In this document: one piece after another, positions 7,326 through 15,128 of the stretch
How positions within the stretch are numbered: position 1 is the first letter of the stretch
Layout: every line of letters starts with the position of its first letter
The notes under the pieces: generated by a model
The model's database searches: none
Seen by the model: the letters and a program-made list of their open reading frames with translations, nothing else
What the model was told of the DNA's origin: nothing
Made by a program: the position numbers and the translations under genes
Assembly (NCBI GenBank): GCA_023301565.1
Contig: JALZUO010000174.1
Span: 1-32,621, forward strand
DNA: 32,621 nucleotides
Direction of reading: 5' to 3'
From: Oligoflexales bacterium
GTDB lineage: Bacteria; Bdellovibrionota_B; Oligoflexia; Oligoflexales; JALZUQ01

Positions 7326-8465
7326 CTAAGAAACAATTTCTCTTGGAATAGACGGGTGTAAACGGGTCAGAACCTGATACTGAATCGTTTGCCCCCACTC
7401 TGCCAGGTTTTCGGCCGAGATCGACTCTTTGCCTTGGCTCCCTATAAGCACAACCTCTTCTCCAGCTTTAACCTCAGCATCTTTGTCCAGATGGGTTACA
7501 TCCACGACAAACATATTCATGGAAATCCTTCCCAACAGTGGACAGCGCTTAGCCCGAATAAGAACATAAGGCTGACCGAGTGTGTACTCTCTACAATACC
7601 CCTCAAAATAACCTACCGGTATCACCGCAATGGTCGTAGCAGCATTTGCTGTGTAAGTGCAGCCATAGCCAATTTGCGAACCTGCTTCCAGAGTTTTGAC
7701 TTGAGCAACCTTGGTTTGCCAAGAAAGCGCAGGGCTGAGCTTGCACTTCACGCCACTGGTCATAGCACTGAGCTTGGTCGCCTGAGAAGGCCAGCTTCCA
7801 TAGAGCGAAATACCCAGCCGCGCTAGGTTGGTTTGTGCATCAGCAAACAAAACATGTGAAGAGCTAGCGTTACAATGAACTCTCTCGCCCTTTATCCCAA
7901 GTGCCGCAAAGCTTTTGATGATTTGTGAAAAACGGCTTCGCTGCAAAGAGGCATACTCATGCTCCTGCACATCTTCGACGTTAGCGTAGTGCATGCAAAT
8001 CCCGGCAATAGAGCCCGACCATTTGTTTTGACTAAAAAACTGCTCCCAAAGGGCCGGCAAAGAGCCCTGCCTTCCAAGACCAGTGTCTACTTTTATATGG
8101 ATACGCGTAGCATCTAACGCTGCAATGTATATTTGCCATTGCTCCGGATCGTAAGCTTGCACGTCTAAATCTAGCAGGCGAGAGGCCTCAGCTGTTTCTT
8201 TGGGATCAACGCTTGGACCCACAATCAGAATACGGCCGTTAAACCCCAAATCCCGTAGCACCTTTGCTTCGCAGATATAGTTCACAGCAAGCCAAGACAG
8301 CGAAGGGGAGCCAGCCAAGCTTTTATAAACCTGTTCCAGCCCATGCCCATAAGCATTTGCCTTTAAAACTGGCACACAAATGCTAGCAGGGTTTGCGGAC
8401 AAGGAGGCAAGTTGCACTAGGTTTGACCGCAAAGCGTTTTGGTGGATTAATAGTCGACTCAACAT
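7326..8465 (-). CDS. alr: Alanine racemase
   Basis: PLP enzyme that interconverts L- and D-alanine for peptidoglycan. The PLP lysine is Lys35 in VPVLKANAYGHG. The C-terminal domain carries the catalytic tyrosine region SQIGYGCTYT and the family signature GRISMNMFVVDVT. HIKVDTGLGRQG and SLYGSWP are further family segments. Length 379 matches the family (about 360-380). The ATG at 8465 has no clear ribosome site, but the next residues (LLIHQNALRSNL) fit the normal N-terminus. No peptidoglycan genes are adjacent. The gene diverges from the unknown 298-residue gene across 93 bases. Confidence 0.95.
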   Translation of the reverse strand: MLSRLLIHQNALRSNLVQLASLSANPASICVPVLKANAYGHGLEQVYKSLAGSPSLSWLAVNYICEAKVLRDLGFNGRILIVGPSVDPKETAEASRLLDLDVQAYDPEQWQIYIAALDATRIHIKVDTGLGRQGSLPALWEQFFSQNKWSGSIAGICMHYANVEDVQEHEYASLQRSRFSQIIKSFAALGIKGERVHCNASSSHVLFADAQTNLARLGISLYGSWPSQATKLSAMTSGVKCKLSPALSWQTKVAQVKTLEAGSQIGYGCTYTANAATTIAVIPVGYFEGYCREYTLGQPYVLIRAKRCPLLGRISMNMFVVDVTHLDKDAEVKAGEEVVLIGSQGKESISAENLAEWGQTIQYQVLTRLHPSIPREIVS

Positions 8466-8558
8466 CGTTTTTACATTACGCTTTCACTGATTAGAAATCT
8501 ATGAGTTTGTTGGAATAAAAGCTTCTCCTGAAAGAAGGCTTTAGGCAAGGAATCAAAC

Positions 8559-9455
8559 TTGGAAACATCCTTTGAAGTAAAAAACCCGGTTAGCCAGCCT
8601 ATGATGCAAAATCGTGGGCCTGTTTTTTTATCGTATAGAGCTTGTGACCTGCATTTTTTAGAGCAAGTAAAAGAGTTTTTAGAAATTGCAGGTGTCCCTG
8701 AAATTCAGTTCGACAGTAGACCAAAAATGCTTGTTCGGACCCTGGAATCTTTGCAAACGCTTTGGGCACTGCTCGAGACAAAACAATTAAGCCAAGATTC
8801 TTGTGTATCCTTTGCTAGCGTCAAAGACGACTCAAACTACCTGCTAGAAAACTACAAGGACATAGACAAGTTCCGCTTGAGGTTAGACTTTTTTTGGATC
8901 CTCGAGCGTTTGGCAAAACTTTGCCTTTTAGCTGCCACAGACCCGGACATTAGACTGAAAGACAGCGACAAAATAAAAATACAGTACCCCGAAGCTGCCT
9001 CAACTTGGCTCTTTGAGTCCCAAAAGTTAGATATGCTTCCACTGGACCTTCCAGACCGCACCGAAGGTAAACACTTTTTTCACTGGGGTCACAAGTACTC
9101 GACCCAAGGGCTACGCCGCTGGATGGTCTGGAGTCCTGAAAAAATCAATAAGATTGCTGCCTTGCAGCCATCTTCTCTGCATGTACCCTGGGATAAGTTT
9201 CTCCTAGGCTTTAAATCATGGCTTCAACCTGAAAGCATCCCACCTCTAGAGTTTTCTTTGCGAGTCGACCAAGAAGATTCCTATGAAAAACTCCAAGAAG
9301 ATTTCAAAGACTTAGTGGTTTCGCTAAGGCAAATTACCCAACAGTCGTTGGACCAGAAAAACGCACTCGTGCTTTGGTTTGAAGACCCCAGGTTAGAAGA
9401 TCGGATGGCTTTGACCCCGGAAGAGTTGAATCCGCCTGAAGAAGAAGAGACTTAG
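8559..9455 (+). CDS. Protein of unknown function (298 aa)
   Basis: I recognise no family. The protein is cytoplasmic by appearance: no signal peptide or membrane helix. It has a mixed fold rich in Leu, Asp and Trp, with a predicted helical segment DKFRLRLDFFWILERLAKLCLLA (near 108-130) and an acidic Pro-rich tail PPEEEET. The start TTG has AAGGA 7 bases upstream. ATGs at 8601 or 8604 would shorten it by 14-15 residues. The gene is convergent with the CHASE2-SpoIIE phosphatase gene and may or may not relate to it. Codon use and the long uninterrupted frame support a real gene. Its end overlaps a near-tandem repeat (9449-9475). Confidence 0.7.
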   Translation: METSFEVKNPVSQPMMQNRGPVFLSYRACDLHFLEQVKEFLEIAGVPEIQFDSRPKMLVRTLESLQTLWALLETKQLSQDSCVSFASVKDDSNYLLENYKDIDKFRLRLDFFWILERLAKLCLLAATDPDIRLKDSDKIKIQYPEAASTWLFESQKLDMLPLDLPDRTEGKHFFHWGHKYSTQGLRRWMVWSPEKINKIAALQPSSLHVPWDKFLLGFKSWLQPESIPPLEFSLRVDQEDSYEKLQEDFKDLVVSLRQITQQSLDQKNALVLWFEDPRLEDRMALTPEELNPPEEEET

Positions 9456-9486
9456 GCAAAAGACTTAAGGCAAAAGCGGTCCTTAC

Positions 9487-11478
9487 CTAGGCTGCGGTTT
9501 TTTCGACTTTTTGGCTAGAAGAGCTTTTATCTAAATCGATGCAAAGCATGGTTATGTCGTCTGGCGCTTGCTTGCGTCCAAGGATCTTTGATGTTTCCCG
9601 AAACAACTCCATACTCATATCTTCGAGGGAGCTGTCCGCATATTTTTCAATTAGGCTAAAGAGCTTTTTGGTTCGAATGTTAGAAACCGCTTTATCTTGA
9701 CTTTCAACCAGCCCATCTGTGTAGGTAAACAGCCTTTGTCCTGCATAAAACTCTAGCGTCTTGGTGTTAAAAGAGACGGCTTCAGATACACCCAGAAGAG
9801 ACCCTGTAACTCGTATGGTCTTTGCCTTTCCGTTTTCGATCAAAACCGGAAAAGTATGGCCTGCATTTAGTATGTCGACCATTTTTCTATCTCGGCAAAA
9901 GGAAAAAGCTGTCAAACTCATACTTATCTTACCAGCAAAGGTTGCATACATAACCTGATTGAGTACAGTTGCAATTTGCTTAAGTGGCACGTCGCCTCTA
10001 GCAAGCTCCGAACGTACAATCGCACTTGCCATGGAAGTCACAAGAGCGGCCGAGATACCGTGACCCATCACATCGCCCAAAAACAAAAAGTCGTACTTGT
10101 CGTTTGAAATTTTAAACAGCCAATCGCCAGAGCACTCGGATGCACCAAGAAAAAGACCGTATGACTTAAAGTGCTTCCCGACATACTCACCATCTTTAAT
10201 AAAATGTTTTTGGACAGTGCGAGCCGTCTCTAACTCAGATTCCATCCTGATTTTTTGTACACGCAACGAGCTAGTGCGTTGCCCCATAGCAAAAAGAGAG
10301 GTTACTCCAAAGGAAATAAGTGGGTAAAACCACGGAATAGACAATGAATAATAAGTAAAAATGAGCATACCTGCCAATGGCACGCACCCAAACACAATAA
10401 ACAAACCAAACCAAAAAAAGCCACCGCTAGCTATCAGACCTAGCCATAGCCCCAAAAGTATGCCAACCAATACAAAAAATGGCCTGCCCGTATCCCATTT
10501 GTTGATATGCTTTCCGGTCAATACACTGTTGACCATCCCAGCAATGATCACACCACCAGGCATCGAGCCAAGAAGCGTAGCATGCCAATCAGAGCCGCCT
10601 GTATACATAGCTGGCAAGATCAGTACAGTATCACCTTCGTTTACAACACTTATAGGTTTCTTGCTTCGGGTTGCTCTTAAGTAGAGCGGGGTCATTCCAA
10701 AACTGCTGGCCGCGAGCGACTCTTTCGTGCCATGGTTAACGAGCATTCTTCCACGGCTGTCTAAGTTCACTTTTTTAGTGTTAACGGTAATAGAATTCTC
10801 TTTGACATCATAGCTATCAGATACTGCTGAGCTCAAGTGTGGAAAAATTGTTTTTCTTCCTGCCTTAATATAGCCAGGAATATGACTTTGGTTCATATAC
10901 TGAACATGACCTGCACCATCAAAAAATCTTCGCAGCTGCTTGCTAGCCCCATAAATAAATGGTGTAGCCTGCTTCTGTTCAAAAGAAACTTCACGAAAGA
11001 TTGGCTCTCGGTACCCTGCTTCCCCTATGTTTTTTACTTCGCTACGCCCTGTTATATTTACTGACGTTGAAAACCCTGCAGTGTATATTTTTGTTTGAAT
11101 GTCATCTCTTTTGCTCAACAGATCTAGAACGTCTCCACCAGGAAAGCTAAAAATTTTATCAATAAGAATGGCTCGAGGCTTGCGAGCATCCAAAGATTTA
11201 AATATAGCTGCCCACTCTGCAGTGGATAAGTCAGGCTTGCCTAAAGCAGCAAAGGTTTTATCGTCGAAGAAAAAGACTTTTAGTTTGGGAGATAGTTTAG
11301 GGTTTTTACCCAGCCAGCTCCTCATCTGATAGGATCCGCCTACGGCAATTTCATTTTCTAAAATATCACCAAATTTAGAGCGTTCAAAAACAACCAATGA
11401 AAGCCATACGAGCGCCGCTGCAAGTATGGTCGTCCGAAGGTTGAAATTTGCTACTGTGATTTTAGGCAGCCAACGCAC
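9487..11478 (-). CDS. CHASE2 sensor - transmembrane - SpoIIE/PP2C-type Ser/Thr phosphatase
   Basis: 663 residues. A membrane helix at about 16-33 leads to a periplasmic CHASE2 domain (about 40-320; KVFFFDDKTFAALGKPDL and LDARKPRAILIDKIFS are typical). Three more membrane helices lie near 333-351, 353-377 and 383-398. A short helical linker (403-425) precedes a SpoIIE phosphatase domain (430-650). Metal-binding acids are visible in ECSGDW (Asp452), LGDVMGHG (Asp469), YTDGLVES (Asp588) and PDDITML (Asp640/641). The family dephosphorylates STAS-domain anti-sigma-factor antagonists; a STAS gene lies divergently 231 bases away. Inferred role: an envelope signal controls phosphatase activity on that STAS protein. 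The start codon is GTG with only a distant AAGG. Confidence 0.92.
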   Translation of the reverse strand: MRWLPKITVANFNLRTTILAAALVWLSLVVFERSKFGDILENEIAVGGSYQMRSWLGKNPKLSPKLKVFFFDDKTFAALGKPDLSTAEWAAIFKSLDARKPRAILIDKIFSFPGGDVLDLLSKRDDIQTKIYTAGFSTSVNITGRSEVKNIGEAGYREPIFREVSFEQKQATPFIYGASKQLRRFFDGAGHVQYMNQSHIPGYIKAGRKTIFPHLSSAVSDSYDVKENSITVNTKKVNLDSRGRMLVNHGTKESLAASSFGMTPLYLRATRSKKPISVVNEGDTVLILPAMYTGGSDWHATLLGSMPGGVIIAGMVNSVLTGKHINKWDTGRPFFVLVGILLGLWLGLIASGGFFWFGLFIVFGCVPLAGMLIFTYYSLSIPWFYPLISFGVTSLFAMGQRTSSLRVQKIRMESELETARTVQKHFIKDGEYVGKHFKSYGLFLGASECSGDWLFKISNDKYDFLFLGDVMGHGISAALVTSMASAIVRSELARGDVPLKQIATVLNQVMYATFAGKISMSLTAFSFCRDRKMVDILNAGHTFPVLIENGKAKTIRVTGSLLGVSEAVSFNTKTLEFYAGQRLFTYTDGLVESQDKAVSNIRTKKLFSLIEKYADSSLEDMSMELFRETSKILGRKQAPDDITMLCIDLDKSSSSQKVEKTAA

Positions 11479-11626
11479 TCAAAAAAACCTTTTTTGTTCT
11501 CACTTATTTTCGGTAAAAACCTAAGGCTGGTTTAATCAGAGAAAACCCTCGTCCCGTAGCCAGTTAAAACACCCCTCAAAAGAGACCTCCATGGGCCTTA
11601 GGACGACCACCCTTTTTAAGTTTTTA

Positions 11627-11632
11627 TATAAT
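11627..11632 (+). promoter_or_regulatory. Candidate -10 element of the STAS-GGDEF operon
   Basis: A perfect TATAAT lies in an AT-rich patch (11616-11643), about 78 bases before the STAS start. There is no good -35 hexamer at 16-18 bases upstream, so it may need an activator or be fortuitous. The rest of the 231-base divergent region (11479-11709) shows no other strong element. Confidence 0.3.
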
Positions 11633-11709
11633 AATTTAAGGTATTTAGGACAAACCCCTATGCATCCGCCAACCTTCTTCCGATCTATCACACATAAAGG
11701 AGATTGTTC

Positions 11710-12201
11710 ATGGCATCAAATATCACATACACCATCCATCACGATGGAAATATGGAAATGGCTATTAATGGAAGCCTAGATGAAAACTCGGAAGTATTTC
11801 TGACTAAAGCACTTACTGAGATGAAGTCTTCTTGCTTAATTGACTTTTCAGGTACCACCAACATCAACAGTTGTGGTGTCCGAGCCTGGATCCAGTTTTT
11901 ACAAAAAGCAGAGCAAAAAGCAGAGATTAGATATACCAACTGTGTCCCAGATATCGTGATTCAGATGAATATGATTCCGGCTTTCAAGGGTTCAGCAAAG
12001 GTAATTTCTTTACAAGCCCCCTTCTTTTGCGAAAGATGCGGAACCACAAAAAACATCACGCAAGAAATGAAAGGTGCTTCCTTAGATAAACTAGTGTCAG
12101 ATACCGAGAGTGTTCAATGTGAAACGTGCAAAGAAAGCATGGAGTTCGAAGAAGTTGTAGAAGACTACTACGCTTTTCTTGAAGAGGACCTTGCCAGTTG
12201 A
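11710..12201 (+). CDS. STAS-domain protein (anti-sigma antagonist-like) with C-terminal zinc-ribbon-like motif
   Basis: 163 residues. Residues 1-100 form a STAS fold: MEMAINGSLDENSEVFL, then SCLIDFSGTTNINSCGVRAW. In the SpoIIAA family the phospho-acceptor serine sits in DSSG; here Ser54 in NSCG occupies that place and the preceding Asp is Asn. Residues 107-140 carry two CxxC pairs (Cys107/Cys110 and Cys137/Cys140), spaced like a zinc ribbon, then an acidic tail. I chose the ATG at 11710 because AAAGGAGA ends 6 bases before it; a TTG two codons earlier would overlap that site. The stop overlaps the start of the GGDEF-kinase gene as TTGA, so translation is coupled. It is the likely common target of the neighbouring phosphatase and kinase-like domain. 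Confidence 0.85.
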   Translation: MASNITYTIHHDGNMEMAINGSLDENSEVFLTKALTEMKSSCLIDFSGTTNINSCGVRAWIQFLQKAEQKAEIRYTNCVPDIVIQMNMIPAFKGSAKVISLQAPFFCERCGTTKNITQEMKGASLDKLVSDTESVQCETCKESMEFEEVVEDYYAFLEEDLAS

Positions 12202-13889
12202 GCGCAGTAAAAGTCATAGAGTCCCCAGAGCAGAAACTCTTTGAGTATTTTCAAAACTACAAACAATTCTGTCGTAGTCTTCTAGATGCATATGTACTCA
12301 TCGACCAAAACGGGACCATCCAAGCGAGCAACCCGTTGTTTGGCTTACTCGTTGGCAAGCCAAGCCGGCAACTTTTGGGTAAAATGAAGCTCGGTGAAAT
12401 CATCGATTTCTCAAATGCCAACAATGACCTTCTTTTGGCTAGCCTCCAAAACCTAAAAAGGCCATCTCGATTTGATGAAGTCCAGGTTCGAATTACCACG
12501 CAAAAAGAAGAAAAAAAGCTGATTATGGGTGTTTTTCCGTTTTTAGAAAAAGACTCGCAAGGCAAACAAACATATCTTGGCAGCCTGCTGCATATTCGAG
12601 ACATTACTGCCGAAGCAAGCCTGCAAGGAAAATACATAAATAAGGCATTGGAATCTGTCACCGATTCGCTCACGGGCCTAAAATCTAGAGCAATACTAAG
12701 CACCCCCGAAGCTGTTTTTGAAAAAGAGCAGCAGCATGCTGTTTTTTTGTTAGACATCGATCACTTTAAGAGTGTGAACGACCAGTTCGGCCACCCCTGC
12801 GGAGACTATGTCATCAAAGAGCTAGCCAGGGTCATGCAAGAGCATTTTGGTAGCCGCCCCACTTTAGTGCGATATGGTGGCGAGGAGTTTTTAGTGATTG
12901 CTCCCGGAATAAGCCTGCAAGAGGCAAAATCACACGGCAACAAGCTTATTCAGCGCGTGGCTTCGCACCCATTTGAGTACGAAGGAGTTAGCCACAAAGT
13001 TACGATCAGCTGTGGTTTAATATCGCTCGCCAAAAACACGCCCTACAGCCAGCTCGATGACCATATATCTGCAGCAGATAAGGCGCTGTATGCCGCGAAG
13101 AACGCGGGGAGAAACAGGGCCCACTATGTCTACGATAGCAAAGTAAGCGCCTGTGGTGATTACGAAACTCTTACCGAGACGAAGCCTTCGGTTTCCGGGG
13201 AGTTTTTAACAGATGCGTCTAAATATAAAAAATCTATTTATTGGAACCAAGTTCGCCCAGATACTTTCTCCATACGTTCTACTTTAGTTGAAAAATGGGG
13301 TGAAAGCTCCGATCACTCGGCCTATGGCGAGAACCAGTTTTGTGTATCTCGCTCAGGCCAGCAAAAAAAGCTGGTACAGTTTTGCTTAGACAGCTTGGGG
13401 CCAAATCAAAGACCTGGCATTCAACGCGCTCTAGTAAACACGGCTGAAGAGCTGTACACAAATATTCTCTACGATGCACCTTGCGCTGCTTTTGAGCAGA
13501 GTGGACACAAACATTGTGGACCAAACAAATTTTTGCGCGGAACAAACCTCGAGCTTAGCTCAACCGAACAAGGTCATATCTATATAGAAGAAACTGCAAA
13601 CTTCTGGCAAATTTCAGCCGTTGATCCTTGGGGCAGCTTTACGGCAGCATCTTTTTGGCAACACTACTCAAAATCCCAACAACTCGATCCAAAGTTTAGG
13701 TCTGCAAACGGACTCTCAAAAGGTGCTGGTCTCGGCCTGTTACGGATTCTTTACTTTAGTTCGGCAGTGACCTGTAGGGTTTGGCCGAATATACGTACGG
13801 AGCTGAGTGTATTTATTTCAAAAAAAGAGGCTCCTAGGCCCTTAAAGAACCAAGATCGCTCTGCTGCATACTTCCTCTACGAGTCCTAA
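12198..13889 (+). CDS. PAS - GGDEF diguanylate cyclase fused to an RsbW/SpoIIAB-like HATPase domain
   Basis: 563 residues, TTG start overlapping the STAS stop. Residues about 20-140 form a PAS-like sensor (LLDAYVLIDQNGTIQASNPLFG). Residues 153-313 form a GGDEF domain with intact catalytic features: LTGLKSR, DIDHFKSVND (Asp186, Asn194), RYGGEEF (227-231) and ADKALYAAKNAGRN. The inhibitory RxxD site is absent (GSRP at 218-221). Residues about 380-540 resemble anti-sigma-type GHKL kinases: N-box NTAEELYTNILYDA (Glu418, Asn422), G1-like DPWG (476-479) and G2-like KGAGLGL (508-514). There is no histidine-kinase H-box between the domains, so Ser/Thr kinase or pure switch activity is more likely than histidine kinase. 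Inferred role: couples c-di-GMP synthesis to partner switching with the STAS protein. Confidence 0.87.
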   Translation: MSAVKVIESPEQKLFEYFQNYKQFCRSLLDAYVLIDQNGTIQASNPLFGLLVGKPSRQLLGKMKLGEIIDFSNANNDLLLASLQNLKRPSRFDEVQVRITTQKEEKKLIMGVFPFLEKDSQGKQTYLGSLLHIRDITAEASLQGKYINKALESVTDSLTGLKSRAILSTPEAVFEKEQQHAVFLLDIDHFKSVNDQFGHPCGDYVIKELARVMQEHFGSRPTLVRYGGEEFLVIAPGISLQEAKSHGNKLIQRVASHPFEYEGVSHKVTISCGLISLAKNTPYSQLDDHISAADKALYAAKNAGRNRAHYVYDSKVSACGDYETLTETKPSVSGEFLTDASKYKKSIYWNQVRPDTFSIRSTLVEKWGESSDHSAYGENQFCVSRSGQQKKLVQFCLDSLGPNQRPGIQRALVNTAEELYTNILYDAPCAAFEQSGHKHCGPNKFLRGTNLELSSTEQGHIYIEETANFWQISAVDPWGSFTAASFWQHYSKSQQLDPKFRSANGLSKGAGLGLLRILYFSSAVTCRVWPNIRTELSVFISKKEAPRPLKNQDRSAAYFLYES

Positions 13890-13907
13890 AAACATAGCTT
13901 TAAATCA

Positions 13908-15029
13908 TTAACTTTGTTTTTCAGCGTAATCACGCATAAAGCTTGCCAGAACTTTTACCTGTGCTAGCCGTGTCGCGTTGTACATCGAAACCCGGACCCC
14001 ACCCATGGAACGGTGCCCTCGAAGGCCTATCATTCCTTGCTTACGGCAAAGCTCGATAAATTCTTTTTCGGTTTGTTGATCCCGCATACGAAACACTGCA
14101 TTTATATTCGATCTTTGGGCTTTGTTTTTTACGCAAGCCTGAAATGTTTCTGGAAAGCTATCTACTACGTCATATATAGCCTTGGCTTTAGCTTCCGACT
14201 CTTTTTTAACGGCTGCAAGAGAGCCAAACTCACTTCGAACCCAGTCACTCACCAGCCGGCTAACAAATACAGCAAACACCGGTGCCGTGTTGTAACAACT
14301 CTTTGCTGCAGCAAGCTTCTTTAAAGAGAACATTTCTGGAAGACCTTTATCTTCCATGTTCTCGACAAATGAATCTCTGGTAATTGCTACGGTTACCCCA
14401 GCTATGCCAAGGTTCTTTTGGGCACAAGCAAAGGCCATTTGAAAGGGTGAAAAATCCACAGGATAGCTGAGCAAATCACTAGACATATCCGCAACCAGGT
14501 TCGTTTGCCCCCATGACTTCCAAGTAGGCTCATGGATCTGAAGCCCCTGCACAGTTTCATTAGTCACAAAGTAGGTATAGGCGGCATCTTTACGAAACTG
14601 TCCCGCACCTAAGTCTGGGTATTCAGGGAACCGTTTTTCACTGGTATCAGCGACGCGCTCAATGGGCCTGACGCGCTCAGCATCGGCTGCGGCTCGTACC
14701 CCCCACCTTCCTGAAATGACAAACTGAGGGTCTTTTAGGTGGCGTGTCCCAATCGGAACCATGCCAAAAATAGTGTGCGAGCCCCCTTGAAGAAAGGTGA
14801 TGGAAAAGTCCTCAGGCAGAGCATAGAGCTCACGGATGTTCTGCTCTAAAGGCCGCAAAATATCCTCAAAGGCTGGCGTTCTGTGACCAATCTCCAAAAC
14901 AGACTCAAAACGCTCCTCCGCGTCTGGTATAGCCGCCTTGATTTGGCGCAAGACTTCGGCCGGCAAAGCCGCTGGACCGGCGTTATATATTGATTTTACT
15001 GCTTTTTTTTGATTTTCAGAGAGGAGCAT
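13908..15029 (-). CDS. serC: Phosphoserine aminotransferase
   Basis: PLP enzyme of serine (and pyridoxine) synthesis: converts 3-phosphohydroxypyruvate and glutamate to phosphoserine. The N-terminal IYNAGPAALPAEVL, EIGHRTPAFEDIL and FLQGGSHTIFGMVP follow the family order. The PLP-binding lysine is Lys205 in FACAQKNLGIAG, and the C-terminal GLRGHRSMGGVRVSMYNA is the characteristic end. Length 373 is slightly longer than E. coli SerC (about 362). The ATG at 15029 has TAAGG about 9 bases upstream. Other serine-pathway genes are not nearby. The gene is convergent with the GGDEF fusion gene (18 bases) and divergent from trhO. Confidence 0.95.
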   Translation of the reverse strand: MLLSENQKKAVKSIYNAGPAALPAEVLRQIKAAIPDAEERFESVLEIGHRTPAFEDILRPLEQNIRELYALPEDFSITFLQGGSHTIFGMVPIGTRHLKDPQFVISGRWGVRAAADAERVRPIERVADTSEKRFPEYPDLGAGQFRKDAAYTYFVTNETVQGLQIHEPTWKSWGQTNLVADMSSDLLSYPVDFSPFQMAFACAQKNLGIAGVTVAITRDSFVENMEDKGLPEMFSLKKLAAAKSCYNTAPVFAVFVSRLVSDWVRSEFGSLAAVKKESEAKAKAIYDVVDSFPETFQACVKNKAQRSNINAVFRMRDQQTEKEFIELCRKQGMIGLRGHRSMGGVRVSMYNATRLAQVKVLASFMRDYAEKQS

Positions 15030-15045
15030 TGTATTTTGCCTTATG

Positions 15046-15071
15046 TTCTTTACAGATCTTCTTTACAGATC
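15046..15071. repeat. Perfect tandem duplication of a 13-base unit between serC and trhO
   Basis: TTCTTTACAGATC occurs twice back to back (15046-15058 and 15059-15071) in the 99-base divergent region. Each copy contains TTTACA, five of six matches to a -35 hexamer, but no matching -10 was found. It could be a two-site operator or a replication-slippage duplication. Confidence 0.6.
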
Positions 15072-15128
15072 CATGGTGTGATGTTTACCATGTCCGCTAC
15101 GGGCGATCCCAGTGTAACCGAGGTAGGT

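Noticed and set aside
8519-8541. Hairpin followed by T's on the minus strand between alr and the 298-residue gene
   Set aside because: It is short with a bulge and lies upstream of alr on that strand; no leader gene or conserved motif supports attenuation.
11591-11779. 62-codon frame before and over the start of the STAS gene
   Set aside because: It overlaps the STAS coding start in another frame and covers the TATAAT element; it has no ribosome site.
12257-12757. 166-codon minus-strand frame inside the GGDEF fusion gene
   Set aside because: Shadow of a well-supported PAS-GGDEF gene; its protein is Ser/Cys/Arg-rich with no family signs.
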